A stretch of 28,453 bases of DNA from positions 1 through 28,453 of the forward strand of contig JAEWME010000245.1 of NCBI GenBank assembly GCA_023393265.1. Reading direction: 5' to 3'. Origin of the DNA: Bacteroidota bacterium. Lineage in GTDB: Bacteria; Bacteroidota; Bacteroidia; Bacteroidales; Prolixibacteraceae. Made by a program: the position numbers and the translations under genes. A model generated the notes under the pieces. That model ran no database searches. It was not told the DNA's origin and worked only from the letters and a program-made list of their open reading frames with translations. Of this stretch, positions 8,416 to 16,717 are shown one piece after another (positions within the stretch are counted from its first letter, which is position 1; each line of letters opens with the position of its first letter).

Positions 8416-9171
8416 GTGATACGAACCATCGTTCAAAGAATAAAACTCTTTTCTTCTTCTAGAAAAGAGTTTTATTTGTTTTTGAAATCGTTGCTTGGCT
8501 TCTATCCCACAAACCTGCGGGTTTACGACATTGCAGTCATTCACAAGTCGGCCTCCAAAATCGACTCGCAGGGAAACTATATTAATAACGAACGCCTCGA
8601 ATACCTCGGCGATGCTATTCTGGGCGCTGCTATTGCCGACTTTTTATACAACCGTTTTCCAAACCAGGACGAGGGCTATCTCACCCAAATGCGCTCCAAA
8701 CTGGTCAACCGGAGTTTTCTCACACAACTGACTTACCAAATCGGGCTGAACCACTACATTCAGTCCAATACGACCTCCACCATCGAGTCGAGTCACATTT
8801 ATGGTGATACACTCGAAGCACTGATTGGTGCCATCTACCTTGACAAAGGTTATCCGGAAGCAAAAAGATTCATTACCAGAAAATTGCTAAATAACTATGT
8901 CAACCTTGCAGAGGTTCAAAATACCAATAGCAATTATAAAAGCCAGTTGATCGAGTGGTCTCAGAAAAACAAAAAGGCAGTTTCGTTCGATACGGTCGAC
9001 GAAAGCAAAAACGACGGTAAACAGCCTTGGTTTGTGGCCAGCATCGAAATTGATGATAAAGTACTCGGAAGAGGCTCTGGAACATCGAAAAAAGAAGCTC
9101 AGCAAAATGCTTCAAAGGAAGCGCTGGAACAAATTAAAATTGCTTTTGCTGAAAATCCGGATGAAAGTTAA
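8416..9171 (+). CDS. rnc: Ribonuclease III
   Basis: Double-strand-specific endoribonuclease for rRNA and mRNA processing, 251 aa. The start is a GTG at 8416, 5 bp after the fabF stop. The catalytic domain spans about 15-160: signature NNERLEYLGDAIL (57-69, with E62 and D66) and the second acidic pair in GDTLEALIGAIYLDKG (D131, E134). A double-stranded RNA-binding domain follows at about 173-242, ending in the typical GSGTSKKEAQQNASKEAL. The close spacing to fabF argues for co-transcription. No clear hairpin terminator is visible after the stop. Confidence 0.96.
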   Translation: MIRTIVQRIKLFSSSRKEFYLFLKSLLGFYPTNLRVYDIAVIHKSASKIDSQGNYINNERLEYLGDAILGAAIADFLYNRFPNQDEGYLTQMRSKLVNRSFLTQLTYQIGLNHYIQSNTTSTIESSHIYGDTLEALIGAIYLDKGYPEAKRFITRKLLNNYVNLAEVQNTNSNYKSQLIEWSQKNKKAVSFDTVDESKNDGKQPWFVASIEIDDKVLGRGSGTSKKEAQQNASKEALEQIKIAFAENPDES

Positions 9172-9339
9172 TTGGTTCAAATTCCGGTTTTTCTGTTCGA
9201 ATGACGTATTTTCGCACAAAACTTTTTGTTAGTCAGTCAGGACCAAAAATTCTTTCTGTCTTCAAATAACATAACCATTTCCGGCCAAACAACCTGTGTT
9301 AAATAAAGTTAAGCACTTATCTCCGCTGATTTTAAAGGC

Positions 9340-9347
9340 TATCTTTG
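9340..9347 (+). promoter_or_regulatory. -7 element for rprX, almost on the start codon
   Basis: TATCTTTG is a perfect TAnnTTTG element. The rprX ATG begins only 4 nt after it, so the predicted transcript would have little or no leader. No good TTTG box is visible about 20 bp upstream. Confidence 0.5.
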
Positions 9348-9351
9348 CATC

Positions 9352-10941
9352 ATGAACAAAAGGGTAATTGTGACATTGATCGTTTTAATGATTTTGGTGA
9401 TGACCAGCCTGATTCTGGTTCAGACCAATTCGATCAGAAAAGCGCTTCAACTTAGAGAAGAGCAATTTGATGCCGATGTTAACAGTGCCCTCACCCGCGT
9501 AGTGGAACGCATTGAAAGCGATGAATATAACTTTGTAAAAGAAAATGTACGCTCGATAAGCCCGTTTCCCCGGAATACCTATCCAAAGGCAGGCATATCC
9601 TCCATTTCATCAGTAAAAATTGAGATTCCGTCGCTTAACGGAGCATCTGCATCATTGTACATCGAAGAAAGGACTTTCGGCTTTGTTGGCAGTAACAAAA
9701 CCAACGAAAGAGGTCGCCCCGGAGATGCCCCAAACGCTTTCGATATTTTCCATGAGCAGGATAATTATCTTCGTCAGCAATACGAAGACCGGCTCGCCCA
9801 ACAGGCACAGGTTTTGGCTAAAAATGAGGTGCAGGCCTATAGGGCAAACTTACCTATCGACGAAAGAATCAACCTGAATGCATTGGGACGCTCGATCAAA
9901 GCTGAATTAAAACGGCAAGGCATCTCTCTCGAGTTCCGGCTGACGGTAAAAACATTTCCAAGCGGAATTGAAAAAGTTGTTTTTGGCGACAAAAATTTCA
10001 ATCCGAACCACAAAACAGAATACCGGGCATTGCTTTTCCCGAATGACACTAAGCCTCAGCCCAACTGGTTCTACATTTACTTTCCGGCACAAAACAGCTT
10101 TTTGCTGAAAGAAACCGGCTTACTGGTTATCCCTACATTTCTGCTCACAGCAATGCTCATCGGTATTTTCGTATATACAATCCTGATCATTCTGAAGCAG
10201 AAGAAGCTTTCCGATATTAAGAACGACTTTATTAACAATATGACACATGAGCTGAAAACGCCAATTTCTACCATTTCGCTTGCCAGCCAAATGTTGCGCG
10301 ACAACTCACTGAACAATACACCAAAGTCGGTCGATCATATTTCAGGAATTATTTACCAGGAAAGCAAGCGCCTGACCACGCAGGTTGAAAAAGTATTACA
10401 GATGGCTGTTTTCAACGAAGGTTCGCTAAAACTTAAATTTAAAGAGCTGAACGTCAATACCCTTATTGAGACCGTAGTGCTAAATTTTGAACTCAGGGTA
10501 AAATCCCGAAACGGCGAACTCACTTCGGATCTGAAAGCCGACGCTTCAAACATTTGGGGCGACGAAGTTCATATTACGAATGTTTTGTTTAACTTGCTTG
10601 ATAATGCCGTGAAGTACAGTAAAGATGAGCCAAAAATCCATATTGCAACTGAATTGAAGGATAATTACCTGGTTGTTTCGGTGAAGGATCATGGTATCGG
10701 CATTCAAAGCGAGCACTTAAATCAGATATTCGAACGATTCTATCGTGTTCCTACAGGCAACGTGCACGATGTGAAAGGATTTGGACTTGGACTTAGTTAT
10801 GTGAAAAAGATTGTTGAAGTGCACAAAGGCAAAATAAAAGTAGAGAGCGCTTTACATAAAGGAACAAAATTCATGATATATTTTCCAATAAACGAAGAAA
10901 ACCATGGAAAAAAAAGTAAAACTTCTGTTAGCCGAGGATGA
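9352..10941 (+). CDS. rprX: Sensor histidine kinase, RprX-like
   Basis: Inner-membrane sensor of a two-component system, 529 aa. TM1 is at about 5-24. The periplasmic sensor part (about 25-254) has no recognisable domain and contains a charged helical stretch at about 135-165. TM2 is at about 256-282. The dimerisation/phosphoacceptor domain has His299 in NNMTHELKTPIS. The ATPase domain has the N box NLLDNAVKYS (414-423), G1 DHGIGIQ (447-452) and G2 GFGLGLS (477-482). The last 38 bases overlap the response-regulator gene. I identify it as RprX mainly through its partner, whose sequence closely resembles RprY of Bacteroides. The signal it senses is not evident from the sequence. Confidence 0.85.
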   Translation: MNKRVIVTLIVLMILVMTSLILVQTNSIRKALQLREEQFDADVNSALTRVVERIESDEYNFVKENVRSISPFPRNTYPKAGISSISSVKIEIPSLNGASASLYIEERTFGFVGSNKTNERGRPGDAPNAFDIFHEQDNYLRQQYEDRLAQQAQVLAKNEVQAYRANLPIDERINLNALGRSIKAELKRQGISLEFRLTVKTFPSGIEKVVFGDKNFNPNHKTEYRALLFPNDTKPQPNWFYIYFPAQNSFLLKETGLLVIPTFLLTAMLIGIFVYTILIILKQKKLSDIKNDFINNMTHELKTPISTISLASQMLRDNSLNNTPKSVDHISGIIYQESKRLTTQVEKVLQMAVFNEGSLKLKFKELNVNTLIETVVLNFELRVKSRNGELTSDLKADASNIWGDEVHITNVLFNLLDNAVKYSKDEPKIHIATELKDNYLVVSVKDHGIGIQSEHLNQIFERFYRVPTGNVHDVKGFGLGLSYVKKIVEVHKGKIKVESALHKGTKFMIYFPINEENHGKKSKTSVSRG

Positions 10942-11599
10942 TGAAAATCTTGGCTTGCTGTTGAAAGAATATTTGATTGCCAAAGGATATGAAACAGATT
11001 TGTTTCCTGATGGCGAAGCAGCTTACAAAGGATTCTCAAAAAATCAAAACTACAGTCTTTGCATCCTGGATATCATGATGCCAAAAAAAGACGGCCTTTC
11101 GTTGGCCAAAGATATACGGTTGCTAAACATGGACATTCCGATTATTTTTCTGACGGCAAAGAATATGAAGGAAGATGTGCTTGAAGGTTTTAAAATCGGT
11201 GCTGACGATTACATCACCAAACCGTTCAGCATGGAGGAGCTTATTTTCCGGATTGAAGCAATTATGCGGAGGGTGAGTCAGGAAAGCAACTCACATGAAG
11301 ATGCAGTATACAAACTAGGGATTTACACCTTCGACTCGCGCAAGCAAATTTTGTCGGGAGGAGAGGAAGGTGAAATTAAACTCACGACGAAGGAAGCCGA
11401 ATTGCTCCGCTTACTGTGTAACAACGCCAATAAGGTGCTGGAGCGTAATTTCGCCTTAAAAACCATCTGGATTGACGACAACTACTTCAATGCCAGAAGT
11501 ATGGACGTGTATATAACCAAGCTAAGAAAACACCTGAAAGACGATCCGAAAATCGAGATCATCAACGTTCACGGAAAAGGTTATAAGTTGATCTTGTAG
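10904..11599 (+). CDS. rprY: OmpR-family response regulator, RprY-like
   Basis: DNA-binding partner of the preceding kinase, 231 aa. The receiver domain (1-about 120) has acidic pocket EDD (11-13), phosphoacceptor Asp56 in LDIMMPKKDG, Thr84 and Lys106 (DDYITKPFSMEEL). The winged-helix DNA-binding domain (about 135-230) includes LTTKEAELLRLLC and the long conserved segment RSMDVYITKLRKHLKDDP. The segment FALKTIWIDDNYFNARSM is, from memory, nearly identical to RprY of Bacteroides fragilis. The start lies 38 bp inside the kinase gene, which suggests coupled translation. A terminator follows 13 bp after the stop. Confidence 0.92.
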   Translation: MEKKVKLLLAEDDENLGLLLKEYLIAKGYETDLFPDGEAAYKGFSKNQNYSLCILDIMMPKKDGLSLAKDIRLLNMDIPIIFLTAKNMKEDVLEGFKIGADDYITKPFSMEELIFRIEAIMRRVSQESNSHEDAVYKLGIYTFDSRKQILSGGEEGEIKLTTKEAELLRLLCNNANKVLERNFALKTIWIDDNYFNARSMDVYITKLRKHLKDDPKIEIINVHGKGYKLIL

Positions 11600-11612
11600 T
11601 CCTTAAGATATC

Positions 11613-11638
11613 AAATCCTGCTTCACCGCAGGATTTTT
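11613..11638 (+). terminator. Intrinsic terminator after rprY
   Basis: AAATCCTGC, a 6-nt loop (TTCACC), GCAGGATTT, then further T residues. The 9-bp stem is perfect and a T-rich run follows on the plus strand. Confidence 0.85.
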
Positions 11639-11709
11639 CATTTTGTAGGAATCAGCAGTCATCTGAATTAGTGCAAACTACCTCGGGGAAATAGGATTCA
11701 CTGAAAAAA

Positions 11710-12930
11710 TCAGTTTTTGACAAATTTGAGAGACTGACTGAAACCTGAATCTGCAATTTTGCAAATGTATGTGCCACGAGCAAATCCAGAAACATCAATA
11801 TCCATTCTGGAAACTTGTTTTCTGCGAAAATGTGCTGTTTTCACCAATTTACCTTGTTCTGAGTAAATCTGTATGACCATTTTCCGGTCTGATTTCTGAT
11901 TTTCAATTATGAGCCGATCCTGAACCGGATTTGGATAAATTCGAACTGACTGAAATGATGTAACAGGCTTTTTCTGATTGGTTGTTTGTCCTGAATCGAC
12001 AACAAACGCAATTGCATTGAGAAGCGACTTTTCGCCAACGCCGTCTGTCGAAAGCTCCCAAATCATTACACCGGAAGCTTCGGCAAGAGCCAGTTCTGTT
12101 TTCCGGCGGATGGTATTTACCCCATTGTAAAATATGGTGTCGCCAACCTGATCAGATTTCCAGGCATCCGGATATTTCTGCAAAATTTTATTGTACGGGA
12201 AATCGCCTGTCTGACTGTAAAATCCGTAACCATAGAAAGGCAAACCCAGGCAAATCTGTTCTTTCTTTACCCCTCTGTTCTTATAGTCCAAAATCATTTG
12301 CTGCGCATACCAGTAAGGTGAGTGCTGTCCGGGTTTATCCGGATTCCAGCTACCGGTGAGGTCATACGACATCAGGTTGATAAAATCGAAATACTGAAAA
12401 GCTGTATTAGGAATGCTCTCTCCGCCCCAGCCTACCGCAGCAGTTAACAAAAGGCCTTTGGGTTTTAGCGAGTCGGCCAACTGCCTGACAAAGGGCTCAT
12501 AATCCTGATTAATTGCCGGGCCTTCTTCATCAACATCGAACCCGTCGAGGTTATACTGCTCAAGATAAACAAGAATTTTTGAAATAAAAGCCGCGCGTTT
12601 TTCAGGAGTTGTAATCTGGCTTTGATAATTTGCTTTCACCGGATCGCCGGCAGCAGATCCGCCGCCCATCGAAACAAGCACTTTCACCTTGTTTTGGTGA
12701 GCCTTTTCGACCAACAATTTCAATCCGTTGTTGCCGCTCGCCAGATTTCCGGAGGCATCCGGATTCTGAAAGGCGTAATTCAAATGAGTAACTTTACTGT
12801 AGTCGAATCCTTTAGCAAAAGTCTCAACATCAATCCAGCCGGGAACGTAACCGATAATCCGGAAAGGCTCCTGCGCTGAAAGAGCGACCGAAATCAGGAA
12901 AAACATCAAAATAGTAAAAAGCTTTTTCAT
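11710..12930 (-). CDS. Secreted GH18 chitinase-like glycosidase with T9SS sorting domain
   Basis: Probable chitin or N-acetylglucosamine-glycan hydrolase, 406 aa. Residues 1-20 are a signal peptide ending in ALSAQ. The GH18 barrel covers about 22-312. SMGGG is at 87-91, and the catalytic motif DGFDVDEE (129-136) keeps all three Asp residues and the acid/base Glu136, with Glu135 where Trp or Tyr is common. NLMSYDLTGSW (185-195) is the substrate MxYD motif, and the barrel ends in MIWELSTDG. Residues about 328-406 are a type A T9SS C-terminal sorting domain (VRIYPNPVQDRL), so the enzyme is probably exported across the outer membrane and anchored or released by the gliding/Por system. It has no carbohydrate-binding module. 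It is a single gene between lepA's terminator and rprY. The exact substrate is not known. Confidence 0.9.
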   Translation of the reverse strand: MKKLFTILMFFLISVALSAQEPFRIIGYVPGWIDVETFAKGFDYSKVTHLNYAFQNPDASGNLASGNNGLKLLVEKAHQNKVKVLVSMGGGSAAGDPVKANYQSQITTPEKRAAFISKILVYLEQYNLDGFDVDEEGPAINQDYEPFVRQLADSLKPKGLLLTAAVGWGGESIPNTAFQYFDFINLMSYDLTGSWNPDKPGQHSPYWYAQQMILDYKNRGVKKEQICLGLPFYGYGFYSQTGDFPYNKILQKYPDAWKSDQVGDTIFYNGVNTIRRKTELALAEASGVMIWELSTDGVGEKSLLNAIAFVVDSGQTTNQKKPVTSFQSVRIYPNPVQDRLIIENQKSDRKMVIQIYSEQGKLVKTAHFRRKQVSRMDIDVSGFARGTYICKIADSGFSQSLKFVKN

Positions 12931-13031
12931 ACGGTTATATTTTGTTGGTCAGGTATCTTTTTCTGAAGTTTAAAATTAGCATTTGAAAACTATACATAAC
13001 GGCAAGCAACAATTTACTTGTGCCCGTTAAC

Positions 13032-13062
13032 AAAAAAAGGTTTTCCTGACAGGAGAACCTTT
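13032..13062 (-). terminator. Intrinsic terminator after lepA
   Basis: Read on the minus strand: AAAGGTTCTCCT, loop GTC, AGGAAAACCTTT, then a run of T. The stem is 12 bp with one internal mismatch. It lies 24 bp beyond the lepA stop and separates lepA from the chitinase gene. Confidence 0.85.
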
Positions 13063-13085
13063 CTACAATTATGAATTAAAATATC

Positions 13086-14873
13086 TTAATCAAGCTTCAG
13101 AACAGCAAGGAAAGCATTTTGAGGTACTTCCACGTTTCCGACCTGTTTCATTCGTTTTTTACCTTTCTTCTGTTTTTCGAGCAACTTACGTTTACGGGTA
13201 ATGTCGCCACCATAACATTTGGCAGTCACATCTTTTCGCACGGCCTTCACTGTTTCGCGGGCAATGATTTTTGCCCCTATGGCCGCCTGGATGGCAATAT
13301 CGAACTGCTGGCGCGGAATCAGTTCCTTTAATTTTTCGCACATGCGACGGCCAAAATTATAGGCATTGTCAAAGTGAATCAAAGTTGACAGGGCATCTAC
13401 CATCTCTCCGTTTAGCAAAATATCGAGACGCACTAGTTTGGCCGGACGGAAATCGAGCATGTGGTAATCGAACGAAGCATATCCGCGCGAAATACTTTTC
13501 AGCTTATCGTAAAAATCGAATACAATTTCACCCAGCGGCAAATCAAAAACCAGCTCCACACGGTCGGTGGTAAGGTAATCCTGCTTGATGAGAATGCCAC
13601 GTTTGTCTAGGCACAAAGTCATGATAGAGCCAATATAATCGGACGCGGTAATGATGTTGGCCCGGATAAAAGGTTCATCAATATCATCGATGGTTGTACT
13701 CGCCGGAAGTCCCGATGGGTTGTAAACATTAATGGTTTCGCCTTTCGTCGTGTGAACATGATACAACACGTTGGGAACGGTGGTGATCACATTCATGTCG
13801 AATTCGCGATCGAGCCGTTCCTGAATGATTTCCATGTGCAATAACCCAAGGAAACCGCAACGGAAACCAAAACCAAGCGCTGCTGAGGATTCCGGCTCAT
13901 AAGTCAGCGAAGCATCATTCAACTGGAGTTTTTCCATCGAAGCACGCAGGTCTTCGTAGTCTTCCGAATCGATCGGGTAAACGCCGGCAAACACCATCGG
14001 TTTCACCTCTTCAAAACCTTCAATCGCCTTCTGGCTGGGATTTGCAGCGTGCGTAATGGTGTCGCCCACTTTTACTTCGCGGGCTGTTTTTATATTACAA
14101 ATTACATATCCAACGTCGCCGGTCCGCAGTTCCTGCCGCTCGATCATCCCAAGCCTCAAAACTCCAATTTCATCGGCAAGATAATCTTTCGAGGTATTCA
14201 TAAATTTCACACGGTCTCCTTTGCGCAGCGTACCATTCTCAATCTTGAAGTAGGCAATCACACCACGAAACTGGTTAAATACCGAGTCGAAAATCAAAGC
14301 CTGAAGCGGCGCATCTGCTTCTCCTTTTGGTTCAGGAATCACATTGATAATCCGGTCCAGAATTTCTTCGATACCCATGCCTGTTTTCCCGCTGGCACGA
14401 ATAATCTCATCGCGTTTGCAACCAATGAGCCCCATAATCTGGTCTTCAACGATTTCAGGCATCGCATTCGGAAGGTCCATTTTATTCAGGATTGGAATAA
14501 TTTCCAAATCGTGTTCGATGGCCAGGTAAAGGTTCGAAATGGTTTGTGCCTGAATTCCCTGGGTAGAGTCGATGATGAGCAAAGCACCTTCACAGGCCGC
14601 AATGGAGCGCGAAACTTCGTACGAAAAATCGACGTGTCCGGGTGTATCAATCAGGTTCAGAATGTATTCCTGACCACCATGTGTAAAAACCATCTGGATT
14701 GCATGGCTTTTAATCGTGATGCCACGTTCCTGTTCGAGGTCCATGCTGTCGAGCACTTGCGCCCGCATGGCGCGACTGTCAACCGTTTTGGTATATTCGA
14801 GCAGCCTGTCGGCCAGTGTACTTTTCCCGTGATCGATGTGCGCGATGATACAAAAATTGCGTATATGCTTCAT
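13086..14873 (-). CDS. lepA: Elongation factor 4 (LepA)
   Basis: Ribosome-associated translational GTPase that acts on stalled or back-translocating ribosomes and in 30S assembly; 595 aa, the normal length. G1 is AHIDHGKST (11-19). Switch I is EQERGITIKSHAIQM at about 48-62, G3 DTPGH is at about 77-81, and G4 NKMDLP is at about 131-136. Domain II follows, then EF-G-like domains III and V. The LepA-specific C-terminal domain ends near KAVRKDVTAKCYGGDITRKR and KKRMKQVG. The ATG at 14873 is directly before MKHIRNFCII, the usual LepA start. It has its own promoter and terminator, so it is probably monocistronic. Confidence 0.98.
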   Translation of the reverse strand: MKHIRNFCIIAHIDHGKSTLADRLLEYTKTVDSRAMRAQVLDSMDLEQERGITIKSHAIQMVFTHGGQEYILNLIDTPGHVDFSYEVSRSIAACEGALLIIDSTQGIQAQTISNLYLAIEHDLEIIPILNKMDLPNAMPEIVEDQIMGLIGCKRDEIIRASGKTGMGIEEILDRIINVIPEPKGEADAPLQALIFDSVFNQFRGVIAYFKIENGTLRKGDRVKFMNTSKDYLADEIGVLRLGMIERQELRTGDVGYVICNIKTAREVKVGDTITHAANPSQKAIEGFEEVKPMVFAGVYPIDSEDYEDLRASMEKLQLNDASLTYEPESSAALGFGFRCGFLGLLHMEIIQERLDREFDMNVITTVPNVLYHVHTTKGETINVYNPSGLPASTTIDDIDEPFIRANIITASDYIGSIMTLCLDKRGILIKQDYLTTDRVELVFDLPLGEIVFDFYDKLKSISRGYASFDYHMLDFRPAKLVRLDILLNGEMVDALSTLIHFDNAYNFGRRMCEKLKELIPRQQFDIAIQAAIGAKIIARETVKAVRKDVTAKCYGGDITRKRKLLEKQKKGKKRMKQVGNVEVPQNAFLAVLKLD

Positions 14874-14925
14874 TCCTGAAATTTCTAAAAACCTTATTAA
14901 TCAATTACTCCGGTCAAATTTGCCG

Positions 14926-14954
14926 CAAAGATATTCAAATTTCGGGAATGGCAA
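14926..14954 (-). promoter_or_regulatory. Bacteroidota-type promoter for lepA
   Basis: On the minus strand TTG (plus 14952-14954), an 18-bp spacer, then TATCTTTG (plus 14926-14933), a perfect -7 element. The predicted leader is about 45 nt. Confidence 0.6.
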
Positions 14955-15094
14955 TCAGCGGGAAGCCTTCAAACCAGTCAGGTTCCAGTTTTCGAAGGGG
15001 TTAAACCGCAACCGAATGAGCAAAAATTGGGTGCAGTGTATCGTTTCAGCCCGAATAGTTCTACCTTTACGTCGTTCAAAAAAACAGCGGACGC

Positions 15095-15553
15095 ATGAAA
15101 CGAGTCATCTATCTTTTAATATTCCTATTTTTTGCAGCAGCGTGTAAAGAAACGTATGAGATGCCCCCGACGGCATTATTGCAAATTTCGTTGCTGAATT
15201 CGGTTACTGAAAGCGACATTACACCTGTAGTTTCTGCTTTGGGAGCAAAACGCGACAGCCTCTGGATTAAGGAAGAAGCACTCAGCACCTTGCTTTTACC
15301 ATTGTCGTCGGCCGACTCGTCGGCTTACCTGCTTTCGTTCGACGCAACGCTCGACACCGTTATATTCTATCACCGCACCGAGCTAAAATATGCTTCGATG
15401 GAGACCGGCTTTTATTTCGAATACAAACTCGACTCGATTTACACAACGCATAACCGGATTGAATCACTCCAGATTGTCGACAGTCTGGTAACAACCCAAT
15501 GGCATGAGAATATTCAGCTTTACCTTCGTCCTTTGTCTACTGGCAACAATTAG
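15095..15553 (+). CDS. DUF6452-like lipoprotein
   Basis: Hypothetical envelope lipoprotein of 152 aa. Residues 1-17 are a signal peptide with lipobox AAAC (Cys17). The mature part is predicted mostly beta strand, with a conserved-looking core (KRDSLWIKEEALSTLLLPL at about 52-70 and YRTELKYA-like strands after it). From memory it fits the Bacteroidota family DUF6452, which is usually followed by a DUF6048 gene, as here. The next gene starts 50 bp before this stop. A TACCTTTA element at 15062-15069 is a possible -7 box, without a clear upstream partner. Function is unknown; family assignment is moderately certain. Confidence 0.7.
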   Translation: MKRVIYLLIFLFFAAACKETYEMPPTALLQISLLNSVTESDITPVVSALGAKRDSLWIKEEALSTLLLPLSSADSSAYLLSFDATLDTVIFYHRTELKYASMETGFYFEYKLDSIYTTHNRIESLQIVDSLVTTQWHENIQLYLRPLSTGNN

Positions 15554-16253
15554 TTTTGGCACACCAAAGACGGAAAAGAAAATTAAGCCCAAGCGCACTG
15601 ATAATTATATCCGGATGAAAGGAATCAGGATGGGAACCGACATTACCCGACCTTTTCAGGATTTATGGACCAAAGGAAACCGGTATGGATATGAATTCTC
15701 AGCCGACATGGAACTTTGGCCAAACGCTTTTCCTGTGTTCGAAACCGGCATGGACATCCTGAAAATAAAGACAAACTATGTAGATTATAAAACAACCGGG
15801 ACTTACTCACGTTTTGGGTTCGATTATAATTTTTTGCAGGCAGAAAGTAATAAAGATAAAAACATCCTGTATGGGGGCATCCGTTACGGAGTAACACTCG
15901 CCAAACAGCAGGTGAATTCATATAGTTTTGATTCTTACTGGGGGCCAGTCTCCGGAAGTTTTAGCAATCAGAACTTTTTTGCGCACTGGGGCGAATTCCT
16001 GCTTGGGCTAAAAGGTGAAATCTTTCACAATTTATATCTTGGCTGGACCATTCGTGGTAAAGTAAACTTAAACCACAAAGACCTCGACACCCCCGGACTT
16101 TATTTTATTCCCGGTTATGGCCGCGCCGAAAAAGGCTTCAACATGGATTTCACTTATTCTGTTTATTACAACTTGCCATGGGACTTCAGGAAAAATATCG
16201 GCAAGAAGAAGAATGAACCAACAGAAAAAGCAACTGTCAAAAAAAGTAAATGA
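15504..16253 (+). CDS. DUF6048-like outer-membrane beta-barrel protein
   Basis: Hypothetical protein of 249 aa that overlaps the preceding gene by 50 bp in another frame. Residues 1-19 are a signal peptide (ending ATISFG). The rest alternates aromatic and polar residues like beta strands of a small barrel: MGTDITRPFQDLW (about 44-56), FETGMDILKIKTNY, YSRFGFDYNFL, ILYGGIRYGVTLA, LYLGWTIRGKVNLN and FTYSVYYNLP. The C-terminus is a lysine-rich tail (KKKNEPTEKATVKKSK). The gene order and strand pattern fit the DUF6452-DUF6048 pair of Bacteroidota. The function is not known. A very long palindromic terminator follows. Confidence 0.72.
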   Translation: MRIFSFTFVLCLLATISFGTPKTEKKIKPKRTDNYIRMKGIRMGTDITRPFQDLWTKGNRYGYEFSADMELWPNAFPVFETGMDILKIKTNYVDYKTTGTYSRFGFDYNFLQAESNKDKNILYGGIRYGVTLAKQQVNSYSFDSYWGPVSGSFSNQNFFAHWGEFLLGLKGEIFHNLYLGWTIRGKVNLNHKDLDTPGLYFIPGYGRAEKGFNMDFTYSVYYNLPWDFRKNIGKKKNEPTEKATVKKSK

Positions 16254-16268
16254 TGATTGAATCCTACA

Positions 16269-16307
16269 ATAATAGAAAAGGCCGGAAATTCCGGCCTTTT
16301 CTATTAT
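16269..16307. terminator. Nearly perfect 39-bp palindromic bidirectional terminator
   Basis: Two 19-nt arms are exact reverse complements around a single central base (core AAAAGGCCGGAA / TTCCGGCCTTTT). It can end both the DUF6048-like gene (+) and the Cys-rich peptide gene (-), which converge here. Confidence 0.88.
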
Positions 16308-16321
16308 AACTCACTGAAATA

Positions 16322-16522
16322 TTATTTCTTATCTTTTGTTTCAGTTTTTGTTTCTTTCTTGCAGCATTCTTTCTTATCTTTTTTGCAGCATTCTTTTTTG
16401 TCCTTCGAGCAGCATTCAGTTTTTGCTTTTTTGTTGTCGTCTTTCCCAGTTGATGCGCTTACTGATGAAGCTGCCAGGCCAAGCGTAAAAGCCATTGCCA
16501 TAACCATTGCTAATTTTTTCAT
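16322..16522 (-). CDS. Small secreted Cys/Lys-rich repeat peptide (paralogue A)
   Basis: A 66-aa protein that I do not recognise as a named family. Residues 1-24 are a clear signal peptide (hydrophobic core about 5-20, cleavage near SVSAS). The mature part is only about 42 residues, almost entirely Lys, Glu, Asp, Thr and Cys. It contains three head-to-tail octads: ECCSKDKK, ECCKKDKK and ECCKKETK. Six cysteines sit in three vicinal pairs. A shorter paralogue lies 195 bp upstream on the same strand. A TTTG-19-TAGATTGG promoter is visible. Vicinal Cys pairs in a periplasmic or surface peptide could bind metal or form disulphides; this is inference. A purely structural or low-complexity role is also possible. 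Confidence 0.82.
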   Translation of the reverse strand: MKKLAMVMAMAFTLGLAASSVSASTGKDDNKKAKTECCSKDKKECCKKDKKECCKKETKTETKDKK

Positions 16523-16558
16523 GTCCCCAATTTTTTATTGATTGATACTAATTTTTTG

Positions 16559-16590
16559 CCAATCTATGCACTTTTCCATAATATTCAAAA
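16559..16590 (-). promoter_or_regulatory. Promoter for Cys-rich peptide A
   Basis: On the minus strand TTTTG (plus 16586-16590), a 19-bp spacer, then TAGATTGG (plus 16559-16566), five of six matches to TAnnTTTG. It indicates that paralogue A is transcribed separately from paralogue B. Confidence 0.5.
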
Positions 16591-16655
16591 TGCGTTAACA
16601 TTTTTTTTGTAAATCAGATTCCCGGCAATCTCTCTGCACACCAGTTGTCTGCGTC

Positions 16656-16683
16656 AAAAAAAAGACCAGCATAAATGCTGGTC
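16656..16683 (-). terminator. Intrinsic terminator after Cys-rich peptide B
   Basis: On the minus strand GACCAGCAT, a 2-nt loop (TT), ATGCTGGTC and then eight T. The 9-bp stem is perfect. It separates the two peptide genes. Confidence 0.88.
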
Positions 16684-16717
16684 GATCAGATTATTTGAAA
16701 TTAAACCTCTGGAGAAA

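Noticed and set aside
14049..14879. Open frame of 276 codons on the plus strand antisense to lepA
   Set aside because: It mirrors the conserved G-domain of lepA; its protein shows no domain, signal peptide or start signal.
16257..16541. Plus-strand open frame rich in repeated SFLQHSF
   Set aside because: The repeats are the reverse complement of the ECC-K octads of the minus-strand peptide gene and contain the terminator palindrome.
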